From Nocardioides luti (lineage in GTDB: Bacteria; Actinomycetota; Actinomycetes; Propionibacteriales; Nocardioidaceae), in NCBI RefSeq assembly GCF_014212315.1, contig NZ_JACKXE010000001.1, positions 1 to 64,000 of the forward strand: a DNA stretch of 64,000 nucleotides, given 5' to 3'. How positions within the stretch are numbered: the first letter of the stretch is position 1; each line of letters begins with the position of its first letter. Below, one piece after another: positions 48,601 through 54,792 of this stretch. The notes beneath the pieces are model-generated. The model searched no databases. It worked only from the letters and a program-made list of their open reading frames with translations, and had not been told where the DNA came from. Both the position numbers and the translations under genes were made by a program.

Positions 48601-50477
48601 AGCGAGGTGATGACGCGCCCGAGGCCGCTGGCGTCGACCTGCTGGAACGGGCACGGCGCCGTCCCGCTGCTCGGGTCGCAGTCGGGCACCGTCGCGCCGC
48701 TGCTGTTCGTGTAGGTCAGCGGGGCGCTCAGGTCCAGGGCGAGCGGCAGGGTGACGTCGACCGTCGGCGTCGCCGTCGCGGTGGAGACGTCCGCGTTGGC
48801 CGCGCCGATGCCGGTGGTGGCGGCCAGGGTGTCCGCGAGCTCCGGCGCGCCCGTCTTCGGGTCGGCGGCCTCGATCGAGAAGACCGTCCCGTCGGTGGGC
48901 TCGCCGGCCGACCACCCGTCCGCGGTGATCGTCAGGGCGGAGGGGCCCGTGACCGACGCGACGGTGGCGTACGACGTCCCGGCCGTCACCTTGCGACCGA
49001 CCAGCTGTGCCCCCGAGGTCCCGTCGGGGCCGTCGAAGTCGACGCCGGTGGCGGTCAGGCCCGTCGGGCTGTAGGTGCCGGTGCCGGTCGTGGGGGCGCC
49101 GAGGATGTTGAGCTCCACGTCGCTCGCGCCCCGACGTGCGGCGTGCACGGTGAAGTTGACGGTCTTCGTGGCCGGGACGAACGTCGGCGCCTCGCCGCCT
49201 CCGGCGACGTCGATGCTCCAGCCGGAGTCGGCGTACTGCGCACCGTTCAGGGCGACGAGCATGTCCTGGAGCGAGGCGAACTTCGGCTGGCCCGGGGTCT
49301 GGTCGGAGGGGTCGGCGTCGGGCACCTGGTCGGCGAGGAACTCCTTGATCCCGCCGACCGCGTCCACGGCGTTGCCGATGGAGCCGCGCATCAGCGGCAG
49401 GTTGCCGTCGCGGGCGTCCTGCATGCCGATGATCGCCGAGGCCGCCTGGGACAGGCCGGCGGCCAGGTCCCGCGGCGTCATCGTCAGGAACGGCTTGGCG
49501 GCGTCAGGGACGACCGCGGTCACCGACGGCGCGTCGAAGGTCGCGGGCGCGGCGGTCGAGAGGGTGACGGTCGCCCCGACGCTCGGCAGCCCGGCCACCG
49601 AGCCGTTCGGCCGCGGCTTGGCGACCAGCTGCCCGCTGAGCGAGCCGGTGCGGACGGCGGTCACGATGCCGGTGCCCGCGCCGGCCGCCGCGAGCTCGCC
49701 GTCGTTCGCCGCGGGCGTGCCCGGGTTGTCGAAGGCCAGCGCGCCGGCCGCGTCGTTGTCCGGGTTGGCCCACGTGGTCGTGACGGAGCTGGTGAGGCCG
49801 TAGTCCGCGGTGCCGTCGACCCCGGTGACGGTCACGCCGAGGATGCCGAGGCCCGCGTCGAGCTCCTCCCCGGCGGGCAGGTCGGCCGTGGTCGTGATGC
49901 CCAGGGCGGGCTTCGTGAGGCTCGCCGACCCGGTCGTGGCGTCGTAGACGAACGTGAAGTAGCCGGTGAGGGTGCCCGTGACGTCGATGCCGCTGCCCGA
50001 CGAGAGGCTCAGCGTGCCCGCCTGGTCGCGGACGTCGAGGCCGGCCTCCTTCTTCTCGAGGCGCGTGAAGCCCACGGTCACCGAACGGGAGTCGGGCTGG
50101 ATCGCCGAGAAGTCCCAGCCCTTGCCGTCGGCGCCGGCGACGTAGGTCGTCAGGGCGGCCAGCGTCGGCTGGGTGCCGAGGTCCTGCAGCTGCCCGCCCG
50201 GGGCGAGGGCCTGGGAGAACGCGGTCCTGAGGTCGACCGACTCCGCGGGCGTCACCGCGAGGGTCGGGAGCTGGCGCGCGAGCGCGGTGCCCGAGGCCAC
50301 CTGGGGGAGGAAGTCGGTGGCGAGCCGGCCGAACAGCGAGGCGACCGCGGTCGAGGCCGCGTCCGGGGCCGCGGCGCTCGGCAGCGCCTGCGCGGCGGGT
50401 GCCTGGGCCAGACCGAGCGTCGCGAGCATCGCGAGCGAGACGGTGGTCGAGAGTGCGGACATCAGCCGTGACGACAC
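39645..50477 (-). CDS. Giant secreted RTX-type calcium-binding repeat protein
   Basis: A 3610-aa protein, by far the largest gene here. A Sec signal peptide spans about 1-32 (SALSTTVSLAMLATLGLAQAPAAQA). Residues 33-1280 are beta-rich repeats of unclear family. An FN3-like module lies near 1290-1400 (YRYRVVATYNG...VTWKSVRGATGYKVLREQ). Residues 1400-2130 include long amphipathic beta stretches such as GGELSLYIKIFVEIGFSPFSVSFDF. Residues of about 2135-3385 are nonapeptide-like repeats (GGxGxDxxxG) that bind Ca2+ and fold outside the cell. The C-terminal 220 residues form a separate Cys-containing domain. It has no LPXTG anchor or C-terminal helix, and no type I secretion genes are nearby, so it is probably released or held non-covalently. 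GTG 50477 gives VSSRLMS; ATG 50462 is an alternative. Confidence 0.93.
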   Translation of the reverse strand: MSSRLMSALSTTVSLAMLATLGLAQAPAAQALPSAAAPDAASTAVASLFGRLATDFLPQVASGTALARQLPTLAVTPAESVDLRTAFSQALAPGGQLQDLGTQPTLAALTTYVAGADGKGWDFSAIQPDSRSVTVGFTRLEKKEAGLDVRDQAGTLSLSSGSGIDVTGTLTGYFTFVYDATTGSASLTKPALGITTTADLPAGEELDAGLGILGVTVTGVDGTADYGLTSSVTTTWANPDNDAAGALAFDNPGTPAANDGELAAAGAGTGIVTAVRTGSLSGQLVAKPRPNGSVAGLPSVGATVTLSTAAPATFDAPSVTAVVPDAAKPFLTMTPRDLAAGLSQAASAIIGMQDARDGNLPLMRGSIGNAVDAVGGIKEFLADQVPDADPSDQTPGQPKFASLQDMLVALNGAQYADSGWSIDVAGGGEAPTFVPATKTVNFTVHAARRGASDVELNILGAPTTGTGTYSPTGLTATGVDFDGPDGTSGAQLVGRKVTAGTSYATVASVTGPSALTITADGWSAGEPTDGTVFSIEAADPKTGAPELADTLAATTGIGAANADVSTATATPTVDVTLPLALDLSAPLTYTNSSGATVPDCDPSSGTAPCPFQQVDASGLGRVITSLPLASDRVLLRQSARNVLVADVAITSPVQISTSSGFLGLSISGDVKVAVPSGKHLQVLALTGTGDIPLPAFVEKVRAQAAKDAGAPEVFSQTLGGTVTARLAVQVDDAPDAFADGVDSTSLTVTGDVDKLADGIGAGEVNVTATEPGRAALLKALNFEPDNPTSLFGGVQAAFEGAGSDLTTMTGGGLETPIPFVGSSISQLVGAGASGAGGVTYAQHAGIPAAGDTPALPATTWLTDPGTHFDAAFIGRQVVIGSTSATIVDASGTTLVVAPQLTLEPADDTPYLVENELLGAVHVLTAATPATLQEALSTAQTSLGNDSTIDFGLVADSAGAAQLRLDLTWQREYAVSRPVSLTFGSGGGQQLVGVDAGGELSVEASGTVKLRLLLPLSKAAMLAPLANTRIDTSETSLDFGVAVAAEDAHLGANIGPVSVKLGALADPDHGIADDDLGSLRAGFGVEASSAASGTNPSLADFFSSGFDVGVTNGGACTTDGPTPTGTKDVLCADFPVYISNAKASGGNFTVTSTLGSGDDLADVFTGASTKVSPPTSLANVLAGTPFKFDTLSEGLQQYLFYAESSLRTASNNGEMPVIGKDLQAGADFMGKTRTKIDTFIEANGDPSTVGVARTMLTTKLASALGIVVDGSNGIQLDFTCKSTGTGPTTPLNPPSAAPVVKATGAVAADTAEYRYRVVATYNGTGTVQDSVPSAVTPAATLPGVKNAATLTATKFNTVTWKSVRGATGYKVLREQRASSTAAWGPLQVVGLVKSFSASFRDKGVAVVPTPPSPYVPKTTAPQIPAGTVCTDDQSVTDVEGVTLGLEMGQGVVSADKGCEDDLGGAGTDDDNTCVGGKLPVDLGLPGLSLQTGDSGSVSGKVGWALDVKVGMSRSRGFYIDTEDQDEFEVGAALKLDKATAGPDLKAQLAIINVDVTKNADKPEFVGHFGIDITDPDGALTLAEIARTSIAKSIKVSVDAKVDIDWHLKATADAALPGVATDFRLTWGWGAASGQPAGTPATNTSGLVVKFDNVTLNAGEFFGKALKPYLDQVVDATKPLQPIIDTIFTPMPVISDLSKAAGGEAVTIATLADKFNTLPGGAKIKPFLNAIDTVRKLSKKVSCTSTDCGVNIGSFNLTAARVATTNASPGNAKTLIENPQPKTGAGAALVAKDSSGELGRSMKDKVGKALPGISIPVLKDPTLLFGLISGGDIPLVEFDSGPLSLGFQFQKSFGPIYAPPPVMMVIGGGASVTLRIAAGFDTYGIRRAMETGDGAQVLDSLYFKTVDDDGSPIPVVQFTGYLEAGASVSLGILEVGVVGGIKLTVGFYWNDPNNDGKFRLFEFAGAVATNPICLFNVGGELSLYIKIFVEIGFSPFSVSFDFTLVNIKLLDFNLKPNCTPPPPRLGGTSGKVLYVFAGNFGGAGPRGDKAWAADATKSETWVVRQVPAYKDADGVDQPAAVEIRGLGLTESFPDTAANPIDTVVLDGRGWGGALTVTFTGGSGPVDGSKPVPFSKKAVVFTGSGDDVIRTGEGESWVDAGAGADSVTTLDRTELGTAADSVEAHVAGGPGADVITVGNGKDTVSGDGSLGTSANISPTVTRSAPNTSTVVLAGMVDPAAGKLSDPAGLWSSTVGTGDGADQIAAGLGQSRLSGNGGADTIGTANDSTLADSAGIKAGTTGGSAAEEALYRARPSVLVGGAGSDVLKSGSADDEVYTGSHDVVGESATGAGDGANDVNTVDTGTGSDTVYGANGADFVTTSSSASQKTVVYGAGGADVLTGGLGSDEIYGGPGDDYVVAAPATVGEPGSATDALGSARDVGVLPGAGSSPKKLVGGTGSDRIYGADGASTIFGDTTVDACAVQTSPVSKQPAETANALDAADLVLGGNGVDVVNAGGGADWVYASGAADRVCGNAGDDHLYGGDADDLVQGGSGADQGYGEAGADQVYGNDGADALYGGAGTDRLQGNNGADWLDGGSEADVVLGGTSEAGRADGADVLLGSSGSDVLVGDDAQTDLATGAPYPTDLASSDATLGAGDYLVGGDDADRTFGGLGNDTVYGGTGDDYTEGNPGTDRLYGESGDDDLVGGSSELASGLFSGSEPGRPDGTDYVYGGSGQDVVAGDNARITRGGTAHPATTGRGLVTPRTVDLADESSGTPTGISGGDLIQGGDDTDVVFAQRGPDDVSLGDGADYGEGGPGADSVHGDAGDDDVVGGSSTAIGGTAPSLSGQPDADDRLYGDAGEDVVLGDNGAVVRPAASNLVTSLLFSPLTVNRVVAQRTITTYDLGDGSTLDPTGAATSGADTITGSGGNDVLLAQGGDDSVDGGSEADYAEGGQGSDLVQGGSEDDDLAGGSSATTASSTAGAVGQPDGADDVYGGSGSDLALGDNGLLTRVTVGRDPRTNRADATQTALVPGRGIALYDLVGTATSTTAGTVGHFGADAISGQTGSDVLVGQDGTDAISGGSNDDYAEGGGAADALHGDVALTTAEIVLAPAGSAWTTPVKDDATLAEGQDDLVGGWNLAGYRDGADVIRGDGGADFVLADNGSVTRVVDAGKDRVYTPRYGTLPVGAAKVRVAGGTDKSTRFCPVVGTGAAATCDLAGASGADKVYGDGGQDVLYGQDGDDEVYGGADDDDLYGELGADRLFGEDGEDAILGDRGGVQDRYETGARSTTTSLKMPPALTYTSRRSGSVSREADLLHDVNGTDFVGSATATAMPLDGITYGGADRIRGGAGRDSIHGGAGDDLANGDAGGDAVFGGRGADVLWGGVGQVCTMADTACQAEPGANGEFIDALFGGKDGDVIDWRPRGVYGTAPDYAGRTCTTGPAPVTTQKDGTTDPCSWFEMTDRANDVASSTASFADNQHHQGVDWAYGGWDRDVLQADLSENGPHPGDRLMDWSGVYNLYSHCNAAYGGFTDVRNSSPQVEDFFRQWATGNGAGRPAGTGTTADTATPGTSGYDELALVYNSDNKDHATGGPYPSSPGHFDAEACSGF
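40320..44065 (-). repeat. RTX calcium-binding repeat array within the giant protein
   Basis: About 1250 codons of GGxGxDxxxG-type repeats, arranged partly in a longer-period unit. Each long unit runs PDGxDxxYGxxGxDxxxGDN, then a 40-60 residue spacer, then GxDxxxAQxGxDxxxxG, DYxEGGxGxD and DDDxxGGSS. The GDN-like anchors (one is GDD, one ADN) lie near 42590, 42252, 41879, 41466 and 40995, so the period grows from about 113 to 157 residues. Confidence 0.85.
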
Positions 50478-50744
50478 GAGGGTTCCCCGGAACTGCTGGC
50501 CCGGGCCGACCGACGCTGGCCCGGGGGACGGCGGAGCGCCACGGTCGGCGTCCGTTTCCTGCAGATCCCGTCTGAGGGGATCGTGATCGGCGGCCCCAGT
50601 GCCCGAGGCTCATCATGGAACTCCGCCGCGAGAATTCAGTCATACGTTCGGTTGTCCAGACAATGGCCCACTCGGGCCACCCGGGGTGGTCATTTCCGGC
50701 CCGCCGGGTCGGGGCGGGGTTACGCTCCCGCGCGGAGGTACGCC
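50478..50744. promoter_or_regulatory. Divergent promoter region of the RTX and GH31 genes
   Basis: A 267-base intergenic region. It contains the only AT-richer stretch nearby (50630-50665) and a perfect palindrome ttgtc-ca-gacaa at 50652-50663, a candidate operator that could control both genes. A TACGCT box at 50722-50727 with an SD (ggagg, 50734-50738) before the GH31 GTG suggests its promoter. Confidence 0.5.
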
Positions 50745-53027
50745 GTGAACCGATCCCGTCGCTCGACCACCCTGACCGCCCTGACCGCGGCAGGGGTGCT
50801 GGCGCTCGGGCTGCTGGCCGTCGCACCGCCCGCCCCGGCGACTCCGGCCTCCTCTGAAGCGTCGGTGCGCGCCGACGAGCCGGTGGTCGTCACGGGCCGG
50901 GGCGTCCGCGCGGTGATCGAGCGGCACCCGTTCCGCCTCACCGTCCAGGACGGCGCCGGGCGCACGGTGCTGAGCGAGGTGCCGCACGCCGACGTCGACG
51001 TCCAGACCGAGCCGCCGACCACCGACCCGCTGCCGCCCGGGGTCGACAACCAGGAGACGACGACGCTCTACTCGCCGCTGTCGTTCCTCGTCGGCACCGA
51101 GCAGCTGCGGCAGCAGCCCGCCGACGAGTGGATCGCCAACCTCGCGGGCGGCAGCCGCTCGGGCGTGCAGTACGCCGCTCGCGACGTGCTCAGCGCGGAG
51201 CCCGAGGGCGCCGGCGTACGCCTCGTGCTGTCGACCAGCGACCCGACCGGCCGGACCCTGCTCGTCCAGGTGCGGCCGCAGCGCTCCGGTGCCCTGCGCG
51301 TGACCGCGCGGCCCGACCCGGCCGACGGGGTCGCGATGCTGGGCGACTCGTTCACGGCGCGCGCCCGCGAGGGCTTCTTCGGCTTCGGGGGCCGTCACGA
51401 CCTGCTCGACCAGCGGGGCCGGGTGCTCTCGAGCTTCGTCAACCAGGAGAACCTGGCGGCCCAGGCCGAGAACACCGGTGCCGGCCTGCCCGGCGACTAC
51501 GGCATGTTCCCGAACGGGCCGAGCGCCGCCTACTACCCGCAGGCGGAGTTCTTCACGCGGCGCTACGGCTTCCTGCTGGCGCAGCCCGAGCTCGCCCGCT
51601 TCAAGCTGGCCGCCGACCGCGAGGACGCCTGGAACGTCACCGCGTCGACCGCGGCGCTGGACTACCTGGTCGCGCCCGGGGGGCCGCGGCGCTCGGTGCG
51701 CACCGTGACCGCGCTCAGCGGGCGCCAGCCGGTGCCGCCGCGGTGGGCGCTCGGCACGATGCTCGACCGGCTCGTCAAGAACCAGGGCGAGACGTACGCC
51801 GACTACCAGGCCATGCTGCGCCGGGACGTCCGCGACATCGACCGGTACCGCCTGCCGCTCACCGGCTACCGGATCGAGGGCTGGGGCTTCCCCGGCGCCG
51901 ACAACCACGGCCTGGCGCTGCACACCTGGGTGCACGCGAAGCCGCAGCACCGGATGATCCAGCGGCTCGCCCGTCGTGGCATCCACGCGCTGGCCTACCT
52001 GCGCCCCTGGCTGGAGCCGGACTCCGCCCCCGTCGCGCGGGGGTACGCCGTCACGGACGCCGACGGCGCGCCGTACTACGTCGTGGGCTCGGGGGAGCGC
52101 CGCTTCGCGCTCGTCGACTTCACGAACCCGGCCGCGGTCGCGTGGTGGCAGCGGCAGGTCCGGCAGGTGCTGGACCTCGGCTTCGACGGGTTCATGCAGG
52201 ACTACGGCGAGCAGGTGCTCTTCGACATGCACTTCCACGACGGGTCCACCGGCTACGAGCAGCACAACAGCTACCTCACGGCGTACGCCCGGGCCACGCG
52301 CGAGGAGGTGACCCGCTACGAGCGGGCGCACCCGCGGCGGCACCCGTGGTTCTTCACGCGTGCCGGCTACACGGGCCTGCCCGGCACCACGGCGTACGAC
52401 GGGGGCAACTTCCCCGGCGACGAGACCACCGACTGGGGGCACGCCTCGGGCCTGAAGTCGCTCGCGACGGACATGCTGAACCGCTCCGTGGGCGGTGCCT
52501 ACGGCTACGGGACGGACATCGGCGGCTACCTCGACTACACGACACCGGCCACCAGCAAGGAGCTGTTCCTCCGCTGGGCCGCCTGGGCGGCGCTGAGCCC
52601 CGTCTTCCGCCTGCACGGGACCGGGCTGGCCGGCACGCACACGCCCTGGTCCTACGACCGCCAGACCGTGCGGATCTACCGCCACCTCTCGCAGCTGCAC
52701 CTGCGCGCGCGGCCGCTGCTGCTGCGCCTGTGGCGGCGCGCGGCCCGCACGGGCGCGCCGGTAGTGCGCCCGCTGTGGTGGCAGCGCCCCGGCGACCACC
52801 GCGGGTGGCACGAGGACCAGGAGTGGCTGGTCGGGCCGCACCTGCTGGTGGCCCCCGTCGTCGACGAGGGGGCGACCTCGCGACGGGTCTACCTGCCCCG
52901 CGGCTGCTGGCAGGAGCACGGCCGCGGCGAGCGGCTGCGCGGGCACCGGACGGTGCGGGTGCACGCCGGGCTGGGGACGCTGCCGTGGTTCAGCACCTGC
53001 GGGACCTCGCCGCTCGGTCGCGCCTGA
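50745..53027 (+). CDS. Secreted GH31 family glycosidase
   Basis: A 760-aa exported enzyme. A signal peptide spans about 1-38. After an N-terminal beta-sandwich (GFFGFGGRHDLLDQRG, FPNGPSAAYYPQAEFF) comes the (beta/alpha)8 domain with nucleophile D486 in GFDGFMQDYGE and likely acid/base D559 in NFPGDETTDWGHASGLKS, then the substrate loop GYGTDIGGY and C-terminal beta domains. FMQDYGE and GDETTDW resemble the sulfoquinovosidase/alpha-glucosidase side of GH31. The substrate is open: alpha-glucan, alpha-xyloside or sulfoquinovoside. GTG 50745 is set by the signal peptide and SD. Confidence 0.92.
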   Translation: MNRSRRSTTLTALTAAGVLALGLLAVAPPAPATPASSEASVRADEPVVVTGRGVRAVIERHPFRLTVQDGAGRTVLSEVPHADVDVQTEPPTTDPLPPGVDNQETTTLYSPLSFLVGTEQLRQQPADEWIANLAGGSRSGVQYAARDVLSAEPEGAGVRLVLSTSDPTGRTLLVQVRPQRSGALRVTARPDPADGVAMLGDSFTARAREGFFGFGGRHDLLDQRGRVLSSFVNQENLAAQAENTGAGLPGDYGMFPNGPSAAYYPQAEFFTRRYGFLLAQPELARFKLAADREDAWNVTASTAALDYLVAPGGPRRSVRTVTALSGRQPVPPRWALGTMLDRLVKNQGETYADYQAMLRRDVRDIDRYRLPLTGYRIEGWGFPGADNHGLALHTWVHAKPQHRMIQRLARRGIHALAYLRPWLEPDSAPVARGYAVTDADGAPYYVVGSGERRFALVDFTNPAAVAWWQRQVRQVLDLGFDGFMQDYGEQVLFDMHFHDGSTGYEQHNSYLTAYARATREEVTRYERAHPRRHPWFFTRAGYTGLPGTTAYDGGNFPGDETTDWGHASGLKSLATDMLNRSVGGAYGYGTDIGGYLDYTTPATSKELFLRWAAWAALSPVFRLHGTGLAGTHTPWSYDRQTVRIYRHLSQLHLRARPLLLRLWRRAARTGAPVVRPLWWQRPGDHRGWHEDQEWLVGPHLLVAPVVDEGATSRRVYLPRGCWQEHGRGERLRGHRTVRVHAGLGTLPWFSTCGTSPLGRA

Positions 53028-53057
53028 CGAGCGCGCGACCTCGCGGCGAGGGGTGAC

Positions 53058-53231
53058 TCAGGACTTGAAGACGTCCTTGACGTCCTCGCCGGTCTTCTTG
53101 ACGCTGGCCTCGGCCTGGTCGGCCTTGCCCTCGGCCTTCAGCTTGTCGTTGTTGGTCAGGTCGCCCGCGGCTTCCTTGACCTTGCCGGTCGCGTCCTGGG
53201 CGGCGTTCTTGGCCTTGTCGCTGAGACTCAT
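53058..53231 (-). CDS. CsbD family general stress protein
   Basis: A 57-aa highly charged protein (MSLSDKAKNAAQDATGKVKEAAGDLTNNDKLKAEGKADQ...) matching the short CsbD family, helical and probably disordered or coiled, often induced by general stress sigma factors. ATG 53231 follows an SD (gcaaggagtg). Divergent from the membrane-protein/TetR operon, so it shares the region that holds the operator-like palindromes. Confidence 0.92.
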   Translation of the reverse strand: MSLSDKAKNAAQDATGKVKEAAGDLTNNDKLKAEGKADQAEASVKKTGEDVKDVFKS

Positions 53232-53332
53232 GTCGCACTCCTTGCTGTCGCCCGCCGGCGGCTGCCGGCGGGTCCGGTGCGGGAGAACGGCCGTCCCCCC
53301 GGGCGTACTGGAACTTTCAACGAGATTCGTGA

Positions 53333-53367
53333 TTACGTTGTAAGCCCGTGGGTACCTTACGTCGTAA
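53333..53367. promoter_or_regulatory. Paired TTACGTYGTAA palindromes, probable TetR operator
   Basis: TTACGTTGTAA at 53333-53343 and TTACGTCGTAA at 53357-53367, centre to centre 24 bases, both symmetric as TTAC-N3-GTAA. They lie 43-77 bases before a membrane-protein gene whose operon also contains a TetR regulator. Such symmetric sites are typical for TetR dimers, so autorepression is likely. Inferred from spacing and context. Confidence 0.65.
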
Positions 53368-53409
53368 GACCAAGAACCCCGAGCGTCACCGACCTCCTCA
53401 GGAGTCCTC

Positions 53410-54027
53410 ATGAGCACCACCCAGCCCACCCCCGCCGATCCCGCGGGCACCCCCGTCGTCGACCGCCGCGAGGTCCTCCACCGCGAGAAGGAGGCCTTCG
53501 GCGGGGTCAAGATCTTCTGTGCCTTCTTCGGCTGGCTCACCGCCACCGGCATGACCGTGCTGCTCACCGCCCTCCTGGCCGCCGTCGGCGCCGGCGTCGG
53601 GCTCGCCTCGAGCGCCTCCGAGGTGGCGGGGGCCGCCGCCGACCAGGGCGTCTCGGCCGCGGAGATCGGCTGGGCCGGTGTCGTGCTGGTCCTCGTCGTG
53701 GTGTTCGTCGCCTACTACAGCGGCGGGTACGTCGCCGGCCGGATGGCCCGCTTCGACGGGATCCGCCAGGGCATCGCGGTGTTCGCCTGGGCCGTCGTCG
53801 TGGCGATCCTGGTGGCGATCCTCGGCGCGGTCGCCGGCGCGAAGTACGACGTGCTGGACAACCTCAACAGCTTCCCCCGCCTGCCCGGCAGCTTCTCCGA
53901 CCTCAGCATCCAGGCCGTCGTGGCCCTGGTCGGCGTCGTCGCCGCCGCCCTGGTCGGCGCGATGGCGGGTGGCCTGGCCGGCATGCACTTCCACCGCAAG
54001 GTCGACCGCACCGGTCTCGGTCGCTGA
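53410..54027 (+). CDS. Multi-pass membrane protein (four helices)
   Basis: A 205-aa integral membrane protein with about four helices (around 35-65, 88-110, 120-142 and 168-192), rich in Gly and Ala, with the turn YYSGGYVAGRMARFDG. It resembles small YrzE/TIGR04086-like membrane proteins; function unknown. It is first in a cluster with tetR (3 bases downstream) and yihY, behind the two palindromes. Probably a target of the TetR repressor. Confidence 0.78.
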   Translation: MSTTQPTPADPAGTPVVDRREVLHREKEAFGGVKIFCAFFGWLTATGMTVLLTALLAAVGAGVGLASSASEVAGAAADQGVSAAEIGWAGVVLVLVVVFVAYYSGGYVAGRMARFDGIRQGIAVFAWAVVVAILVAILGAVAGAKYDVLDNLNSFPRLPGSFSDLSIQAVVALVGVVAAALVGAMAGGLAGMHFHRKVDRTGLGR

Positions 54028-54030
54028 CCC

Positions 54031-54792
54031 ATGACCCCCCACGAGCGTGAGCTGACCACGACGGACGCGGACGGGCACCCCGACGCGGACGCGGCCATCG
54101 TCCTGGGCGAGGACCCGCCCTCGGCGCGGGTCCCGCTGGACCGCCGCCGCATCGTCGACGCGGCCCTCGAGCACATCGAGGAGTCGGGCCTGGCCACGCT
54201 CACCATGCGTCGCCTCGGCGCCCGGCTGGACGTCGAGGCGATGTCGCTCTACCGCTACGTCCCCGGCAAGGAGGACCTGTTGGACGCGATCGTCGAGATC
54301 CTCATCGGCGACATGCACGAGGACCCGGAGGTCCTGGCCGCGCCCGAGTGCGGGTGGCAGGACTTCCTGCAACGGCTCGCCCACGGCGTACGCCGGGTGG
54401 CGCTGGCGCACCCGAAGTCGTTCCCGCTGGTGGCCTCCCGGCCGCCCGAGGCGCCCTGGCTGCGCCCGCCGCTGCGCAGCCTGGACTGGGTCGAGACCTT
54501 CCTGTCCGGGCTGTGCAGCGACGGCTTCAGCGACGAGGCGGCCGTGGCCGGCTACCGCGCCTTCACGAGCTTCCTGCTGGGCCACCTGCTCCTCGAGGTG
54601 TCCTCGCTGGGGGCGGACATCGGGCCGCTCGACGTGCTCGAGGACGGCGACGACGAGGACCCGCGGCTGCGCGACCACCCCACGGTCCGGCGGCTGCGCC
54701 GCGGCCTGGGGGAGGACCACGCCGCCGCGGAGTTCGAGGAGGCGCTGGAGGAGCTGCTGAACCGGATCGCGGTGATCCGTGTCGAGCTCTGA
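54031..54792 (+). CDS. TetR family transcriptional regulator (TetR_C class)
   Basis: A 253-aa repressor with an N-terminal helix-turn-helix (RRRIVDAALEHIEESGLATLTMRRLGARLDVEAMSLYRYVPGKEDLL, about 40-84) and a TetR_C-type ligand domain ending in an acidic segment. The class includes sensors of lipophilic drugs. It lies between the two membrane-protein genes and overlaps the downstream yihY-like gene by 14 bases. It likely binds the TTACGTYGTAA pair upstream of the operon. Confidence 0.92.
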   Translation: MTPHERELTTTDADGHPDADAAIVLGEDPPSARVPLDRRRIVDAALEHIEESGLATLTMRRLGARLDVEAMSLYRYVPGKEDLLDAIVEILIGDMHEDPEVLAAPECGWQDFLQRLAHGVRRVALAHPKSFPLVASRPPEAPWLRPPLRSLDWVETFLSGLCSDGFSDEAAVAGYRAFTSFLLGHLLLEVSSLGADIGPLDVLEDGDDEDPRLRDHPTVRRLRRGLGEDHAAAEFEEALEELLNRIAVIRVEL

